From: Ophiobolus disseminans
Lineage: Eukaryota > Ascomycota > Dothideomycetes > Pleosporales > Phaeosphaeriaceae
DNA: 64,000 nt
Assembly: GCA_010093685.1 (NCBI GenBank)
Contig: MU006223.1
Coordinates: forward strand, 144,908-208,907
Reading direction: 5' to 3'
Shown in pieces: positions 33,250-44,181 of this stretch (its first letter is position 1; each line of letters opens with the position of its first letter). Under the pieces are notes generated by a model that saw nothing but the letters and a program-made list of their open reading frames with translations, made no database searches and was not told the DNA's origin. A program made the position numbers and the translations under genes.

Positions 33250-33380
33250 CTTCCTCGAGTCAGATCATAAAGATCGCGAGCTCAATGAAAAAAGAAGTCC
33301 AGATACAAGGCCAAGAGAGCGAGGGAACTCTAGTATGTATGTCATTCAAAGCCAGGCTCTAGCTTGAATGCAGTGACGAT
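33250..33380 (-). repeat. Direct repeat copy B
   Basis: Diverged second copy of the block at 32271-32415. On the minus strand it closes a frame with VTAFKLEPGFE and a stop, parallel to VTAFKLGLSFG in copy A. Several small indels separate the copies. Confidence 0.7.
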
Positions 33381-33420
33381 CAACGGGTCAAGCCTGAGCG
33401 TTAGACCCCTCAGGTCTACC

Positions 33421-33750
33421 GGCTCCTTGGACTGGGTGCACGTGGGCCAAATGCATGACGACAAACTGCACTGTTTATCGGCATCCTGGACGGGACGCAC
33501 CCACAAGTTCAAAGGCAAAGCCTAAGCGCCAGAATGCTGTCTGTCGGCTCCCTGAACTGGGCGCACATGGGCCAAATGCATGACGATAGATTGGACTGTA
33601 TATCGGCATCCTGGACGGGATGCACCCATGAGGTCAAAAGGCAAAGTCTAAGCGTCAGACTGAAAGTCTGCCCGCCTTGTTTAGAGGCATATTCAAGGGC
33701 GGACCCAAGCGTCAGACTGGGTCTGCCGGCTCCCTGGACTGGAAACAGAA
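33421..33750 (-). repeat. About 125-bp tandem repeat, two full units and a divergent third
   Basis: Plus-strand units start GGCTCCTTGGACTGGG (33421) and GGCTCCCTGAACTGGG (33546), each followed by TGCACGTGGGCCAAATGCAT or GCGCACATGGGCCAAATG and later GGCATCCTGGACGGGA. A third start, GGCTCCCTGGACTGG, is at 33728. Minus-strand translation gives repeated SSCIWPxCxQxxEPxD peptides, interrupted by a stop in the middle, so the array is a decayed coding repeat or non-coding. Confidence 0.65.
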
Positions 33751-34862
33751 GTGTGCTGATTGTTAGTATGTAAGCAGTAGCACGCGAGTCGCGTGCAAAG
33801 GCGCCAGCGCGGTGCGGGCGGAAGTGATAGCGGAAGTATCGCACCCAACAATAGCGTAGTTGAGTCGGCGAGGTGATGTTTTTAGGAATTGGGTACAAAG
33901 GGTGCGCAATATATACGGAGAGGGAAGCGGGATACTAGCGCCCCAAGACTTGCAGCCTGTGCACTTGCTTAATCAGCAAGCATGACGTCAAAGTGAACGC
34001 AACTGCACGTGCTTTAAATGTACATACGGATGAAGCCGTTCCGCACAATCCTAACCTCGCTATCAAAAGTTCGTATTGTATACCTGAAGCCGTCTTTTCT
34101 GCCAGTTCAGGTAGAAAGTATGATATATCATGAGTTTAGATTAACCACGTCTACAAGTGTACTCAGGTAATTTTTTGCGCCATCTGAAGTTCTTAGTCCT
34201 GACAGCCCTTGAGGTCCCAATGCTCTTGAACTTTCACCCGTCTACATATATGTTACCATATACAAAAAGCCAGCAAGATTACCACTTGGTACCTGTTATA
34301 TCTCCAGGCACATTGCCACTCGTTACGCTAGGTCAACAATTGCGCGTGAAACTTGAAGGTTACGTAAACACTTGATAGTCTATCTTCTGGAAAATCCAAG
34401 CGCCTGTAATATATTTTATAGAGAGATGTATGCCCCTTGATATGAGTCCAGGCGTCTCAAGAATCATAATTATTGGAAAATGTGCAGGGTCAGTGGAGAA
34501 TATCACGCCCTGGAAGCATTCTTGTCGCACATTACATAGTACACGAGGACGACTCGCAACGAGGAACTGTTCATTCCATTCGCTTTCTTTACACGACCGA
34601 GCAGCTATAGCAGCCATATTGACTGTGTCGACGAAGCTTTTGTCACTGTCTTTGCAGTGACCGCCAGACTCACCTTTGCCCAATCTGCTCTCTCCGATGA
34701 TGCACCATCACATGAACGCGTGTAGCACGGACCCTTGCTTGGCTTATCTACGACGGTTTTGGGAACCGCAACGATTTCCTCTTTCCACAAATCACCCCGC
34801 GAAGTTTTCGACAGAAGTGCTTTTCGACTCAGTTGGCCCTGTGGCTCGATCCAAACACCGCC

Positions 34863-35573
34863 ATGGTCAGCTTCCTGCGGGTTGAAGGAGTCGCGCATCG
34901 CAATGAGCACGATGTTAAAATGGAACACGACTCCAATGACCACTCCGGGAGCGACTCCGATTCGGACTCCAGTGAAAGCTCTAGCGATCTCGACGCTGCC
35001 GTGGATGTGGACATGCTCAGCGACGTGGACCAAGACGAAGCCTCATTTACTGCTCTCGCTGTCTCCAAGAATGTAGATCCTGAGGCATTCTCCAAGATCC
35101 AGCAAGCCAGCCTCCGCGACCAGATTACTGTTACCGGCGACATCAAGGACAAGCGCATAAAGCTGCTCAACAAGCTCGTCAGCTCTCAAGGCGCATACAT
35201 CGGCAATTTGAAGGAAAGGTATGACATGTTGCAGGATCAATTCTTTCACGATCTGTTCAACGGCCTCGGACCCACGATCAATGCAACCACATCCAGAAAC
35301 TTTTCGACTACTTTGGGAGGGACCACTTTCCGAAGGTTCTTCCTCTATGATGGTGCTACCGAGGATGCGCGCGAGAGAAATGAGCAGGCCAGCTACGATG
35401 TCAATATAATGAAAGCCGAGATGCGGACCAACATCGTCAGTGCTGCAGAGTGGAAGTATAGAAACAAGGTCGTGAGGATGAAGGCCAGATACAAGAGGCA
35501 CAGCCTCCGCATCAAGGCCTCCAAGATCGAGTTACTGATGTGCTATAACGTTTGCCATGGTAACGATGGTTGA
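34863..35573 (+). CDS. Uncharacterised acidic coiled-coil-like protein
   Basis: ATG 34863 (context CCGCCATGG) opens a frame of 236 codons; the frame upstream of it starts at TTG. I do not recognise the family. Residues 20-65 are very acidic and Ser-rich (NDHSGSDSDSDSSESSSD). The rest is mostly charged and helical-looking (DKRIKLLNKLVSSQGAYIGN, then LKERYDMLQDQFF). The C-terminus is basic (KVVRMKARYKRHSLRIKASK). This acid-then-base layout suggests a nuclear or nucleic-acid-associated protein, but that is inference. No intron signals were needed. Confidence 0.55.
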   Translation: MVSFLRVEGVAHRNEHDVKMEHDSNDHSGSDSDSDSSESSSDLDAAVDVDMLSDVDQDEASFTALAVSKNVDPEAFSKIQQASLRDQITVTGDIKDKRIKLLNKLVSSQGAYIGNLKERYDMLQDQFFHDLFNGLGPTINATTSRNFSTTLGGTTFRRFFLYDGATEDARERNEQASYDVNIMKAEMRTNIVSAAEWKYRNKVVRMKARYKRHSLRIKASKIELLMCYNVCHGNDG

Positions 35574-36391
35574 TCGTGTGAGGTAACGTGTGATGCTTCG
35601 ATAGCGTCTTGTTGATCAGACCCCAGTGAGTATTGCACTGGAAGCCTCCAGGTTACTTAATCGAATTATCCTAATAGGATACTAGAGACTTCCAGGCCAC
35701 ATGATCAGCAAGGCGAGTAAGGTCGCAATCGCCGTCAAGCCACAGCAGCCTTGTGCTTGCCGTGGTTGCACGATTGTCGTGTCCACCATAGCTTGAGCTA
35801 ACTCGAGCACTCTCATAGTATGATTTTTGACCTTCGAGACTAGAGCAACGGTACATCTGAGATTCGCGGACCGAGTCGATAGTCGATGTGGTGGCCAGAC
35901 GATTGGATTGGAGTATGAAGCTGGGCGGGCCTCTGTGTGGTAATCGTGATGGGTGTAACAAGAATACAACGATTTAGATCTTGAACTTTTTTGCGTGTGT
36001 GGACTCAGTGGATGGTGTCGTTGGCTCATGTCGATGATCGGGGGGTAGCTCAGGACAAGCGTCAGAGCCTACAAGCCTCTAGGCTTTGTAAACCGTTCTT
36101 CGGGTGTCACGCCGTATTCTTCACAATGCGTTGTCCTGCTCTTCGGGTCCAGTCGATATTGTTGTTCTGAATCGAAGAACGTTTCAATCCCCTCTTGCCC
36201 TGCCATCGCTTCTGAAATTGATTGGTTTGTGTTCTGCTCACACTCCAGTCGAACATATCGCTGATCATATGATCTTAGAGTCTCACTCGATTTAAAAAGT
36301 GCTGAAGCAAATCTTAATTGTAATCCACGGGATCTTGTCGACCATTGCCTAGCATTATGGGCTGAGGCTGTGCTGATACACTTGCGGTGCG
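35574..36391. other. Gene-free stretch
   Basis: Only short frames on either strand with no recognisable content. It separates the acidic protein gene from the F-box-like cluster. Confidence 0.35.
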
Positions 36392-37399
36392 ATGTATTGC
36401 AACTGGATTTGCAGGTTCATTTGGCAATTTTTCCTATTGCAACTAGCAATGCACGCATGTTCACGTGCGTCTTCGGGAGGCCCGGGCGCTATTGACACCT
36501 ACGGAACAGGTGTCAGCAAGCCACCAGGAACCATCATGAAGCCACCCGGCACCGACAACCCCTACGGATGGGATGACGCGTTTCGTTTCCTCGATCTTCC
36601 CAAAGATATACGCTTGATCGTTTACGACCTCCTTCCAACCGTGGCTCGTCACCACACCATATTTTCCACCGAGGATTCCTATTCTGTCAAGATCGTGACC
36701 GAGTGCTTGAACAGCCTATCCCTTCTCCGCACCTGTCGCATTATCAACGACGAGGCCGTGACGCTGCACAGAAAACTCGAGAAGCTGCAGACAGAACCGC
36801 TAAGACTGATTGTACACTGGCGCAGCGTGGAAGGTCCTGCATTACAGGCAGTGCTACTATGCGCGGCCAACGCAGTCGAGAAGTGCATAGCAAGTTTCTA
36901 ACTCGATCTTCTTATGCCGGAGCGAGTAAGTGGAGTCACACAATACAGGGGGCTCAACACACCCGCACAGCTGGATGAAATCCACCGCCGGGTCTGCTCA
37001 AAATTCGGCCCACCTATACCGTCCACGTCGCATAACGAACTACATGCTCTTTTATCTCGCAACTGGCCATCAGGCGCTACGAAGAGAGTAGAGGTCGCCG
37101 TCGGCTGTACTGAGGGTGTGAAAGAGAACAGGGAGCCGCTGTACCTTAGGTGGAGGGAGTTTTACGACTGGATACGTACGTCGCAGGACCCTGGGGCGCC
37201 AGGACAGTTGGACGTGGTGCTGAGGCTCATGCCGGTAAATGCAGAGGTGGCTGCTTATCTGGAAGGTTACCACCGGGCGGAATATGTAGACCGGCTTCGA
37301 CTCATCTATGGGTATGGCCATGGGTGGCGTGCGGAGCTCGGAGAATGGGTATCAAACAACGAGTGGTTCGAGAAGTGGGATGAAGGCGAGAAAGTGTGA
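36392..37399 (+). pseudogene. F-box-like gene with an in-frame stop
   Basis: One plus frame runs from 36392 to 37399 but is interrupted by TAA at 36899-36901 (CIASF-stop-LDLLMPERV). The first part has the short domain FRFLDLPKDIRLIVYDLLP, typical of fungal F-box or 2EXR-type proteins, followed by LSLLRTCRIINDEAVTLHRK. The second part (from 36902) is protein-like to its natural stop (VSGVTQYRGLNTPAQLDEIH, then WREFYDWIRTSQDPG). No plausible intron that keeps the phase removes the stop. A single change, for example CAA to TAA, would explain it and is the type of mutation RIP produces. The start codon is uncertain; later methionines precede the F-box. It is related to the next gene copy. Confidence 0.5.
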
Positions 37400-37844
37400 A
37401 TAAAGTGAGGCCATGAGTATATTCAAAATCTTCTTTGAAAGAGGACCTAGACCTTCACTACCAATGCTCGAGAGCTGAGATGAGGACCTCAGGATGTCAA
37501 ATGTACCAGGTGCTAAACGAAATTGAACAGAATTGGACTGTACTTTCATGCAGGGTGACGACCTATCGCAAAGCTTCGTTAACACTTCTCGGGGATGTAT
37601 GGATATATAGCTCGCAGCGTACCCGACCATTAGCCTTAAAAGTATGTCAACATTGACGTTACTGCCCTCCTCTGATTTCCACGACCACTAGCGTTGTTTA
37701 CTAGCGCGATTTGGCCCAACTTTCAAGCAACGCACTTTCAAACCTTCGCTTGAACCCCTCACTCCTCCCTCTCAACAAACCATTTTCTTCATCACGGCCC
37801 AACGACGGCACCTCGGCCCACTGAGGTATCAGCCCCCAAACACA
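37400..37844. other. Intergenic between two related F-box-like copies
   Basis: 445 bp; no supported gene. Presumably 3' end of one copy and promoter of the next. Confidence 0.35.
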
Positions 37845-38543
37845 ATGGCGGAGAACATTTCGAGCACAGGCGACACAGCTCAAAGCGCCGAGCTCGAAGC
37901 TCAACGCTTCGATACAGACCCATTCTAACTTCCTCGATCTCCCAAAGGACATCCACCTCATGGTCTGCGATTTGCTGTGTATCACCACTATACGACATTA
38001 CGCGGCTACCGGCGCCGCCGAGCCGAACTACGAGCTCAAGATCGTCAATCACCACATTGGCAATGCCATCCTGTCGACCTGCCGCACCATCCACAATGAA
38101 GGAGTCGCCATCCACAAGAAACGGGAAGCCCTGAAGGCAGAGCCAATCAGACGCATGGGGCAGTGGCGCAATCTTTGCCATCCGGCGGTGCGCTCAGCCC
38201 TATCCTGTGCTACACACCCCCACCATACGTTACAAAAAGACTCTAGTCTCGAGAGCGACATGGTTTTTGGGACAACATTAGGTGGTGGTATACACGCATG
38301 TCTCAGCCGAGCAGTAGAACATTTTTTCTTGAATTGAAATTTATGCACTTGGATGAGCAAACGAGATTGGAAATGCAACCCTTGAACGACGCCATGCTGC
38401 TGGAATCCTCTGGAGGTCCCACAGCAGCAATGTTTGGGCGTGTGGTGCGATGTCCGAGCAATGTGTTTGGCGATCGGATACTCGAGGACGAGAAGAGGGA
38501 GATGAGGGAGGAAAGGGAAACGTGGAAGATATGGAGTGCATGA
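37845..38543 (+). pseudogene. Frameshifted F-box-like paralogue
   Basis: ATG 37845 opens MAENISSTGDTAQSAELEAQ and reaches TAA after 27 codons. From about 37925 a different frame reads NFLDLPKDIHLMVCDLL, then AILSTCRTIHNEGVAIHKKR, EALKAEPIRRMGQWRNL. This parallels FLDLPKDIRLIVYDLLP, LSLLRTCRIINDEAVTLHRK and LQTEPLRLIVHWRSV in the copy at 36392. A second shift occurs near 38300, after which a third frame gives FMHLDEQTRLEMQPLNDAM and a charged tail ending at 38543. At least two frameshifts, so the copy is dead unless the assembly is wrong here. Confidence 0.5.
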
Positions 38544-38835
38544 GGATGGCGCACAAACGACGGCGATGGAGGATCGGTATGAGGAGCTGTTGAGGTATTG
38601 CGAGGGGCATGAGGGGACGATGGAGATGGGGAGGTCGGGGTATGGATTTGGGGCTTAGGTTGAAAGGGAGGAGTATCGGGAGGGCTGTGCGAGGAGAGAG
38701 GATTCGGAGAGTAATCTCTTGGGTTGAGAAACTGTTTCAGATCATGGTAGATGTATCCAGAGCACCGAGAAATCGAAAATCGCTGAAGGATAATATGATG
38801 TCATCTCCTGGTCCGGCGTTACTAACCTTTAGCAC

Positions 38836-39875
38836 TCAATACACCCTCTCAAACTCCTCGTCGACAACGCCATACCCATCCAATTCTCCTGGATCCACAA
38901 GATCAAGCACCATATCCTGCGCACATTAGCACAAATCACCCGCAGCACATAAACATTACTCACCGTACGCATATCCCCATGCCTCTTAAGCCTCCACCCC
39001 TCCCCCAGCTTAGTCTCCTCCTGCACATAAAACGCCTCCACAATCCCACCCTCCCAGACTCCACTCAACCGCCTCGTAACTCTCTGCAACCTGTTTTCAC
39101 CTTGCGGTGAGATGGGACTGTCGAGCCAGTACTGCACAGGCACCCACTTCTCATCCGGCAAATCCCATCTCGAGAAATCGCCCACGTGCGCGAGAACATC
39201 TACCTCAACATCTTCTACCCGTGGCAGCTGCGCGAGTACAGCACCGAGTGCATAACTCACCGCGTCAAGCGCCGCGGGAGCAATCGGGTCAACGCCCTTC
39301 CGACCAGAAGTAGCACCTGGCCGCGCGCCACTCCACCACTCGAAGCCAGGCCACACCACGATGCGCAGGATCTTAGTGTTCTGCAACAACGGCAAAAGCG
39401 CGGTGAAGCGCGGCGACAATGTATCCCGGACCGGGATGGCGTAGCCGAATTTTCCGCGCTGGGGGCGCTTAGCTTCAAGTGTGATGCGCGGAGTTTTTTT
39501 GTCGATGTGGCGTTCAGCTGCGTCGTCATTTTCAGTGCCGAGGCGGGATGCGAGGATGGAACTCTTCCCACCCCCTTTCAACCCAATATCCCCATCCCAT
39601 CCGCCTGCACCATTACTAGCCTTTGTATTCATATGCACGACCCTAGCACACTGCTCCAAACCCTCAACCCGCAATTGGCGACACACGCCCAGGGCTGCAG
39701 GGCAGATACGCACAGGCAAGTATATGCGCGTGTCGATGTACGTAGCTGCATCTGTTTTCCCGCGGTGTAGGTTTGTGGTGTCGGGTTTGGCGCTCGAGGT
39801 GTAGATGTAGGGCGGGAGGAGGAGGTGTGTGAGGATTTGGTCGCGGAGTTCGCGGGGGAGGGCGAGGAGGGTCAT
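38836..39875 (-). CDS. F-box-like / 2EXR-type fungal protein
   Basis: Exons 39875..38964 and 38916..38836 give 330 residues. The 47-nt intron has donor GTGAGT and acceptor GCGCAG and joins GDMRT|DMVLDLVDPGE. Without splicing the frame runs on into a different C-terminus. The N-terminus MTLLALPRELRDQILTHLLL is the short F-box-like motif found in very many Dothideomycete proteins with no assigned role. Next comes the usual PAALGVCRQLRVEGLE helix. The rest (NTKILRIVVWPGFEWW, then LPRVEDVEVDVLAHVGDFSRW) is a globular domain of unknown function. It is intact, unlike the two related copies on the opposite strand nearby. Confidence 0.7.
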
Positions 39876-40548
39876 TTTTGGGGGGTGGGATGGGTTATTG
39901 GGGTTGGTTAGTAAGATAGTTTGCTATGATGGCTTGAAGTTAGTTTGGTTTGAGGTTGGGCGGGATGGATGTGTGTGTGTGCGCGCGTGAGGTGAGGTTG
40001 AGATTTGGTTGACGCGACGTGGGGCGGGTTGCCTGATCAACGACGCGTTACTGGGATGTGAGATCTGCAAGACATCGCCGCGACGCGTTGGTTACTGCTT
40101 TGGGTGGTTGTGAGGTTTTAACGAGTATTATCACGTCTCACACGCATCCGCAGCAAACTTTTATGCACATCGCAGCATGGAAATGGACGAGTTCGGGCTG
40201 CATAGTGATAATCGTGGCGAAGTGTGGCAGGGCAGAGCTGCAGGATGCGGAGAACTGGGGTTCGTGGATGGTTCGCAGTGAGGGATGACATGCGGGGCGG
40301 GGCTGTCCCACGTTTGTTCGTCAAAGCTTGTGCGGCTCAAAGGTCCGCTCACATGCATAACAAACCGCGGGACAGCCAGTGCCTTTACCACTACACTCGA
40401 CTCTTACCAGCCAGCCCAGCTCAAATGACATGTCGTGCTACGTTGCCGCGTTTTGTGCTTCCTCGTCGCCAACCTGAACCCTCCCGCCAGTCCCGACCTC
40501 CCACATAGCGATTGATACCCACCAAAGCCTCACGACACCACCACCAGC
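39876..40548. other. Divergent intergenic region of two F-box-like genes
   Basis: 673 bp between start codons that face away from each other. No ORF supported; GT-rich run near 39970-39990. Presumed promoters for both genes. Confidence 0.4.
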
Positions 40549-43500
40549 ATGGCAGACAAGGGCAAGGGCAAAGCCCCGCAGGCCCAGGCAGACGGCCCCG
40601 CGACGAGCCGGCGAGTGCTGCGCTCTCACCGCGAGCGAGCGACGGAGAGTGATGCAAGCGACAGCGAGCTTGCAGCACACGCGACAGACTGGGTACGATG
40701 CCTTCATCTTTCGGCGTATAGCTGTCACATCGTAGCATGATTACTAACATGTCTCCAGATTCCGGATCCACAACCCTCTCCAAGTCGTAGCCGCAGAAGC
40801 ACCAGACAAACCCCACAGCCGATTCTGGCACCGCTCATCGTCGAACAAGCTCCCCCAGCCACGACCCCAATACGCGCGACAGAGGCACCCCCACGATGGC
40901 ATGGAAACAGACGCTCCTTGTTCATGCGAAACCGTCAACGTGGTGGCAGAGACTCTGCCGTTACATCACCATCACAAGCCAACACGGCGTGGATTTCGGG
41001 GAGCGTTGAGAATGCCAACCCATTCCCGCAGCCTTCGTATGAGCACGATCTTGCTACCGCCTTGGAGCACGAGGTCCTCGGCGACGATGACCGTATGCAC
41101 GACGACTTTGATGTGGCTGCCGCGACCAGTACCTTTCGGGGCGGGGCCACGGTCAGACATGCTGCCTCAAGAGCCTCTAACTGGTTCGCCGACGACTGGG
41201 AAGAGTCCGATGCCCTGTACCACCTCATGGCCGGCTCCACCAAACGCTCACGAGATCGCTTCGAGGCTTCAGACAGCAACGTGCAACGAACCCTGAATAA
41301 CAGAGGCGCCGTTGCAGTCGTGCTGTACCGCAATGCCACCCCAGACGCCCAGGCAAACGACATCTGGCCAGCATTCCGCAGCGCTGCCAAGCTCCCCGCC
41401 CGCTATTACCTGCTCGACAAGGACAGCCAATCGCTCTCGGCGTCTAGGTCCAGGCAGCGGCCGCTGAAGATTGTCAGAAGAAGTGTCGACAAGGGCAAGG
41501 GGGCTGCTCCATCCGGCGAGGAGCTTCGGGACGCACCCACTGGCCGCCCGAAATGGGACCTGCCCGTCGAGCTCGTAGAACTAATTGCAGGCTACCTGAA
41601 TCGCGACGATATCAAATCCCTGCGCATGGTGAGCCACGAGCTCAACTACTATGTCTCGCAAGTCATCTTCAAGACAGTTGTCGTGCCCTTCAACACGGAA
41701 ATCTACGGCATGCTGGCCCAAGGACAGAAACCCGACTTCAAGGGCAAGAAGCGCGCAAAACGCCAGAAACCAGGCTATTCATGGAAGAACGCTAATGGCG
41801 ACGAAGTGTACAATGGCCACGGGCTCGACGTCTTTAAAGGATTTGGTAGGCACATCTCCAGATATGGCATGAGCTTCGAAGTCAACGAAGATTCACTCTC
41901 CCAACCGCCGTCCAAGTCGCTCACAGAGAAGAAGACGAGTTTCTGGGGAGCTTACGACTGGCCGTTCGAGGAATATCGCCGCTTCGATGCTGTTGCGGGG
42001 CTTGAGACGGCCGCCGACGAAACACCGCGAATGAAGATTGCATTCTCAGAGCTTACCAGGATCAAAGAGCTAGCTTTGTCTGTTGATAGCGGTCTCGGAT
42101 GGCTTAGTGGGCCAGACAGATCCATACGCGCACGTATTCTGCAACGACCTCCTGCCGTCTTTGGCACTCTGAAAGAGGTCCCCGATCGCCGCGCACAGGC
42201 TCAGCAAGAGCTCTGGAGTCATATGGAGAGACAACACCTAAATGCGGGGCAAGATATCAAGCTAGCGACTCTATACCGACTAGACGGGATGCGGCCTTTG
42301 TCCGACCTCGAAGAAGCCAGCATGGTTGCAGAAGAACAGCCAGCGATGCCATACCTAGATCCGCATGTCATCCACGACGCAACCCCTCACGAAACTAGTG
42401 ACATCTCCTGGCCAGCCTCGTTTGATGACCTGGGCGTTCTCGACCGCTTTGTCTTGTCTCCGTCCTCTGCTGGTGCCGGCATTCTCTTCTCTTCCATTAT
42501 ACCACCAAGCGACGCTGGCCAGATTATGAGTCCCATTATACCAGCCAATCTCACAAAGGCTCAAAAGGAATGGCTATTAGAGACCGAGTGGGCACAGCGC
42601 GCCTTCATGTCTTCATACATGCTGTCCATCATAGACAACTCCGCCACATTCACCCCCGTTCACACTCTGAACATCTCCAGGCTTTCGGACCGCTACATAT
42701 CAATGCTGAACCGTGCGGACTTTTGGGACGCGCTGCCGAACTTGACTAATCTCACAATCATGGTAATCCCGGGATGGCGAACGGTTACCAAGGACGAAGC
42801 CGGCTTCGTCGATACACCAAGAGTCAACCCCATCAGCGGCCTCAATTCATTCTGTGACCTGCTCACTAATCATGTCGCGAATCGCGCGGGCATCCGAAGC
42901 CTTGCGATTGGATGGATTGGTGGTGGAGAGCACGCTGAAGGCTTGCATGCGAGGAACAAACTCATCATGCCCGCCCCACTAATGCCTCTGGGAGTCAACG
43001 TGGACAATAACACTGTCTTTTCCTCGGAAATGATGACTGAGCTGGACCCGGACCGACTTCGGTCTACTCTGCTACAGTTCCCGCATGTAGAGCGTTTGAC
43101 GTTAAAAAACTGCTGGATCACGCCAGCAGCGTTGCTGCAATTTGTCAAGATTCACGATGATAAGAGCCTTCAGAGCCTGATCCTAAACTCAGTGTCGCTG
43201 ACAGCGGTCCTGCGACCCGGCAATGCGAACCAAGCTGCTCCACAGGTGTTCAACGCTCCAATGCCACCGCTTGCGGGACTACTTGGAGCCAACGCCCTTT
43301 TCAACGCATTCAACAACTTTGGCCAGGGAGCCAATCCGGCACAAGGACAGCCTTTGCCCAACAACGTTCAGGTTCTTCAATGGCTTGTCCAGTCTCTCCA
43401 AGCCCAATTGCAACACATGCAAGCAAACGCTGCAGGCGTGCAACAGCAAAATCAGATGACCACACTGCAGGCACAGCTACAACAACAGTTCCAGCAACTA

Positions 43501-44181
43501 CAAGCACAAAACCAGCGTCGGCCCACTCCAATATCGCTACATCAAGGAGTAATACCAGCCCCAGCACGACCGACTGCCGCAACCACAATCGCCGTCACCG
43601 CCCTAGCAACCCAGGTCCAAGCCATGCACCAACAAGTCGGCGTCCCCGCCCAACAACCCGTCCAACCCACCGCAAACCCGCAGACGCTTTTACAAGCACA
43701 GCCACGCGACGGCTCCTGGACAAACATCATCGACATCATCTCCCCCGGCCCCAACCTCTCAGACCTCAACTCCACACACTCCGCCGCCGACCCGGACCGC
43801 CAGACTTCCCTCCGCACCCTCGAGTTCATCTCCTGCGGCTACGCCCGCCTCCCGCACACCATATTCGACCAAGGCGCTATCGACCACGGCAACGGCCTCG
43901 CAGCCGCGATGCGCAATTCCGTGTTTTCCAAACGCTATGCTGCGCTTGCGCCCGCGATGCAGAACTCCAAATGGGCGCATTTAGGCGAGATTGTACAAGA
44001 GGTGGATACGGCGGAACTTGCGGCGCTGGATGCGGGCTGGGGTTTGAGGACGGGGTGGGATGATGCGGAGGATGCGCGGGCGGTGGAATTTGATGGCGCG
44101 TTGCCTGGGGGGACGGGGAGGTTTAGTGGTGTGGTGAGGAGGGAGGATCGGATGCGTGATGCGGATGGGGATGCGAGTTAG
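40549..44181 (+). CDS. Large F-box protein, Gln-rich, about 1188 aa
   Basis: Exons 40549..40692 and 40759..44181 give 1188 residues. The intron (GTACGA to CCAG, with a TACTAAC branch motif) joins ATDW|IPDPQPS. The N-terminal 300 residues are basic and disordered-looking (MADKGKGKAP, later RRSTRQTPQP). An F-box lies at about 312-350: WDLPVELVELIAGYLNRDDI followed by SLRMVSHELNYYVSQVIF. A long region of weak leucine-rich repeats follows to about 850 (LRSTLLQFPHVERLTLKNCW). Residues about 880-1010 are Gln/Asn-rich with a probable coiled coil (LQAQLQQQFQQLQAQNQRR). A last folded piece precedes the end. It is probably an SCF substrate adaptor; target unknown. The length is unusual and the Gln-rich insert may drive self-association, which is inference. 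Confidence 0.8.

Larger units (their letters stand above)
31620..34862. other. Gene-poor, repeat-bearing stretch
   Basis: About 3.2 kb between two genes. It contains a directly repeated block of about 130-145 bp (32271-32415 and 33250-33380) and two different tandem-repeat arrays beside the two copies. No intact gene was supported. From 33900 to 34862 nothing stands out apart from the upstream region of the gene at 34863. Confidence 0.4.

Noticed and set aside
36914..37399. Independent gene starting at the ATG at 36914
   Set aside because: It is in the same frame as the upstream F-box-like piece, separated by one stop and four codons, so a single interrupted gene is the simpler reading.
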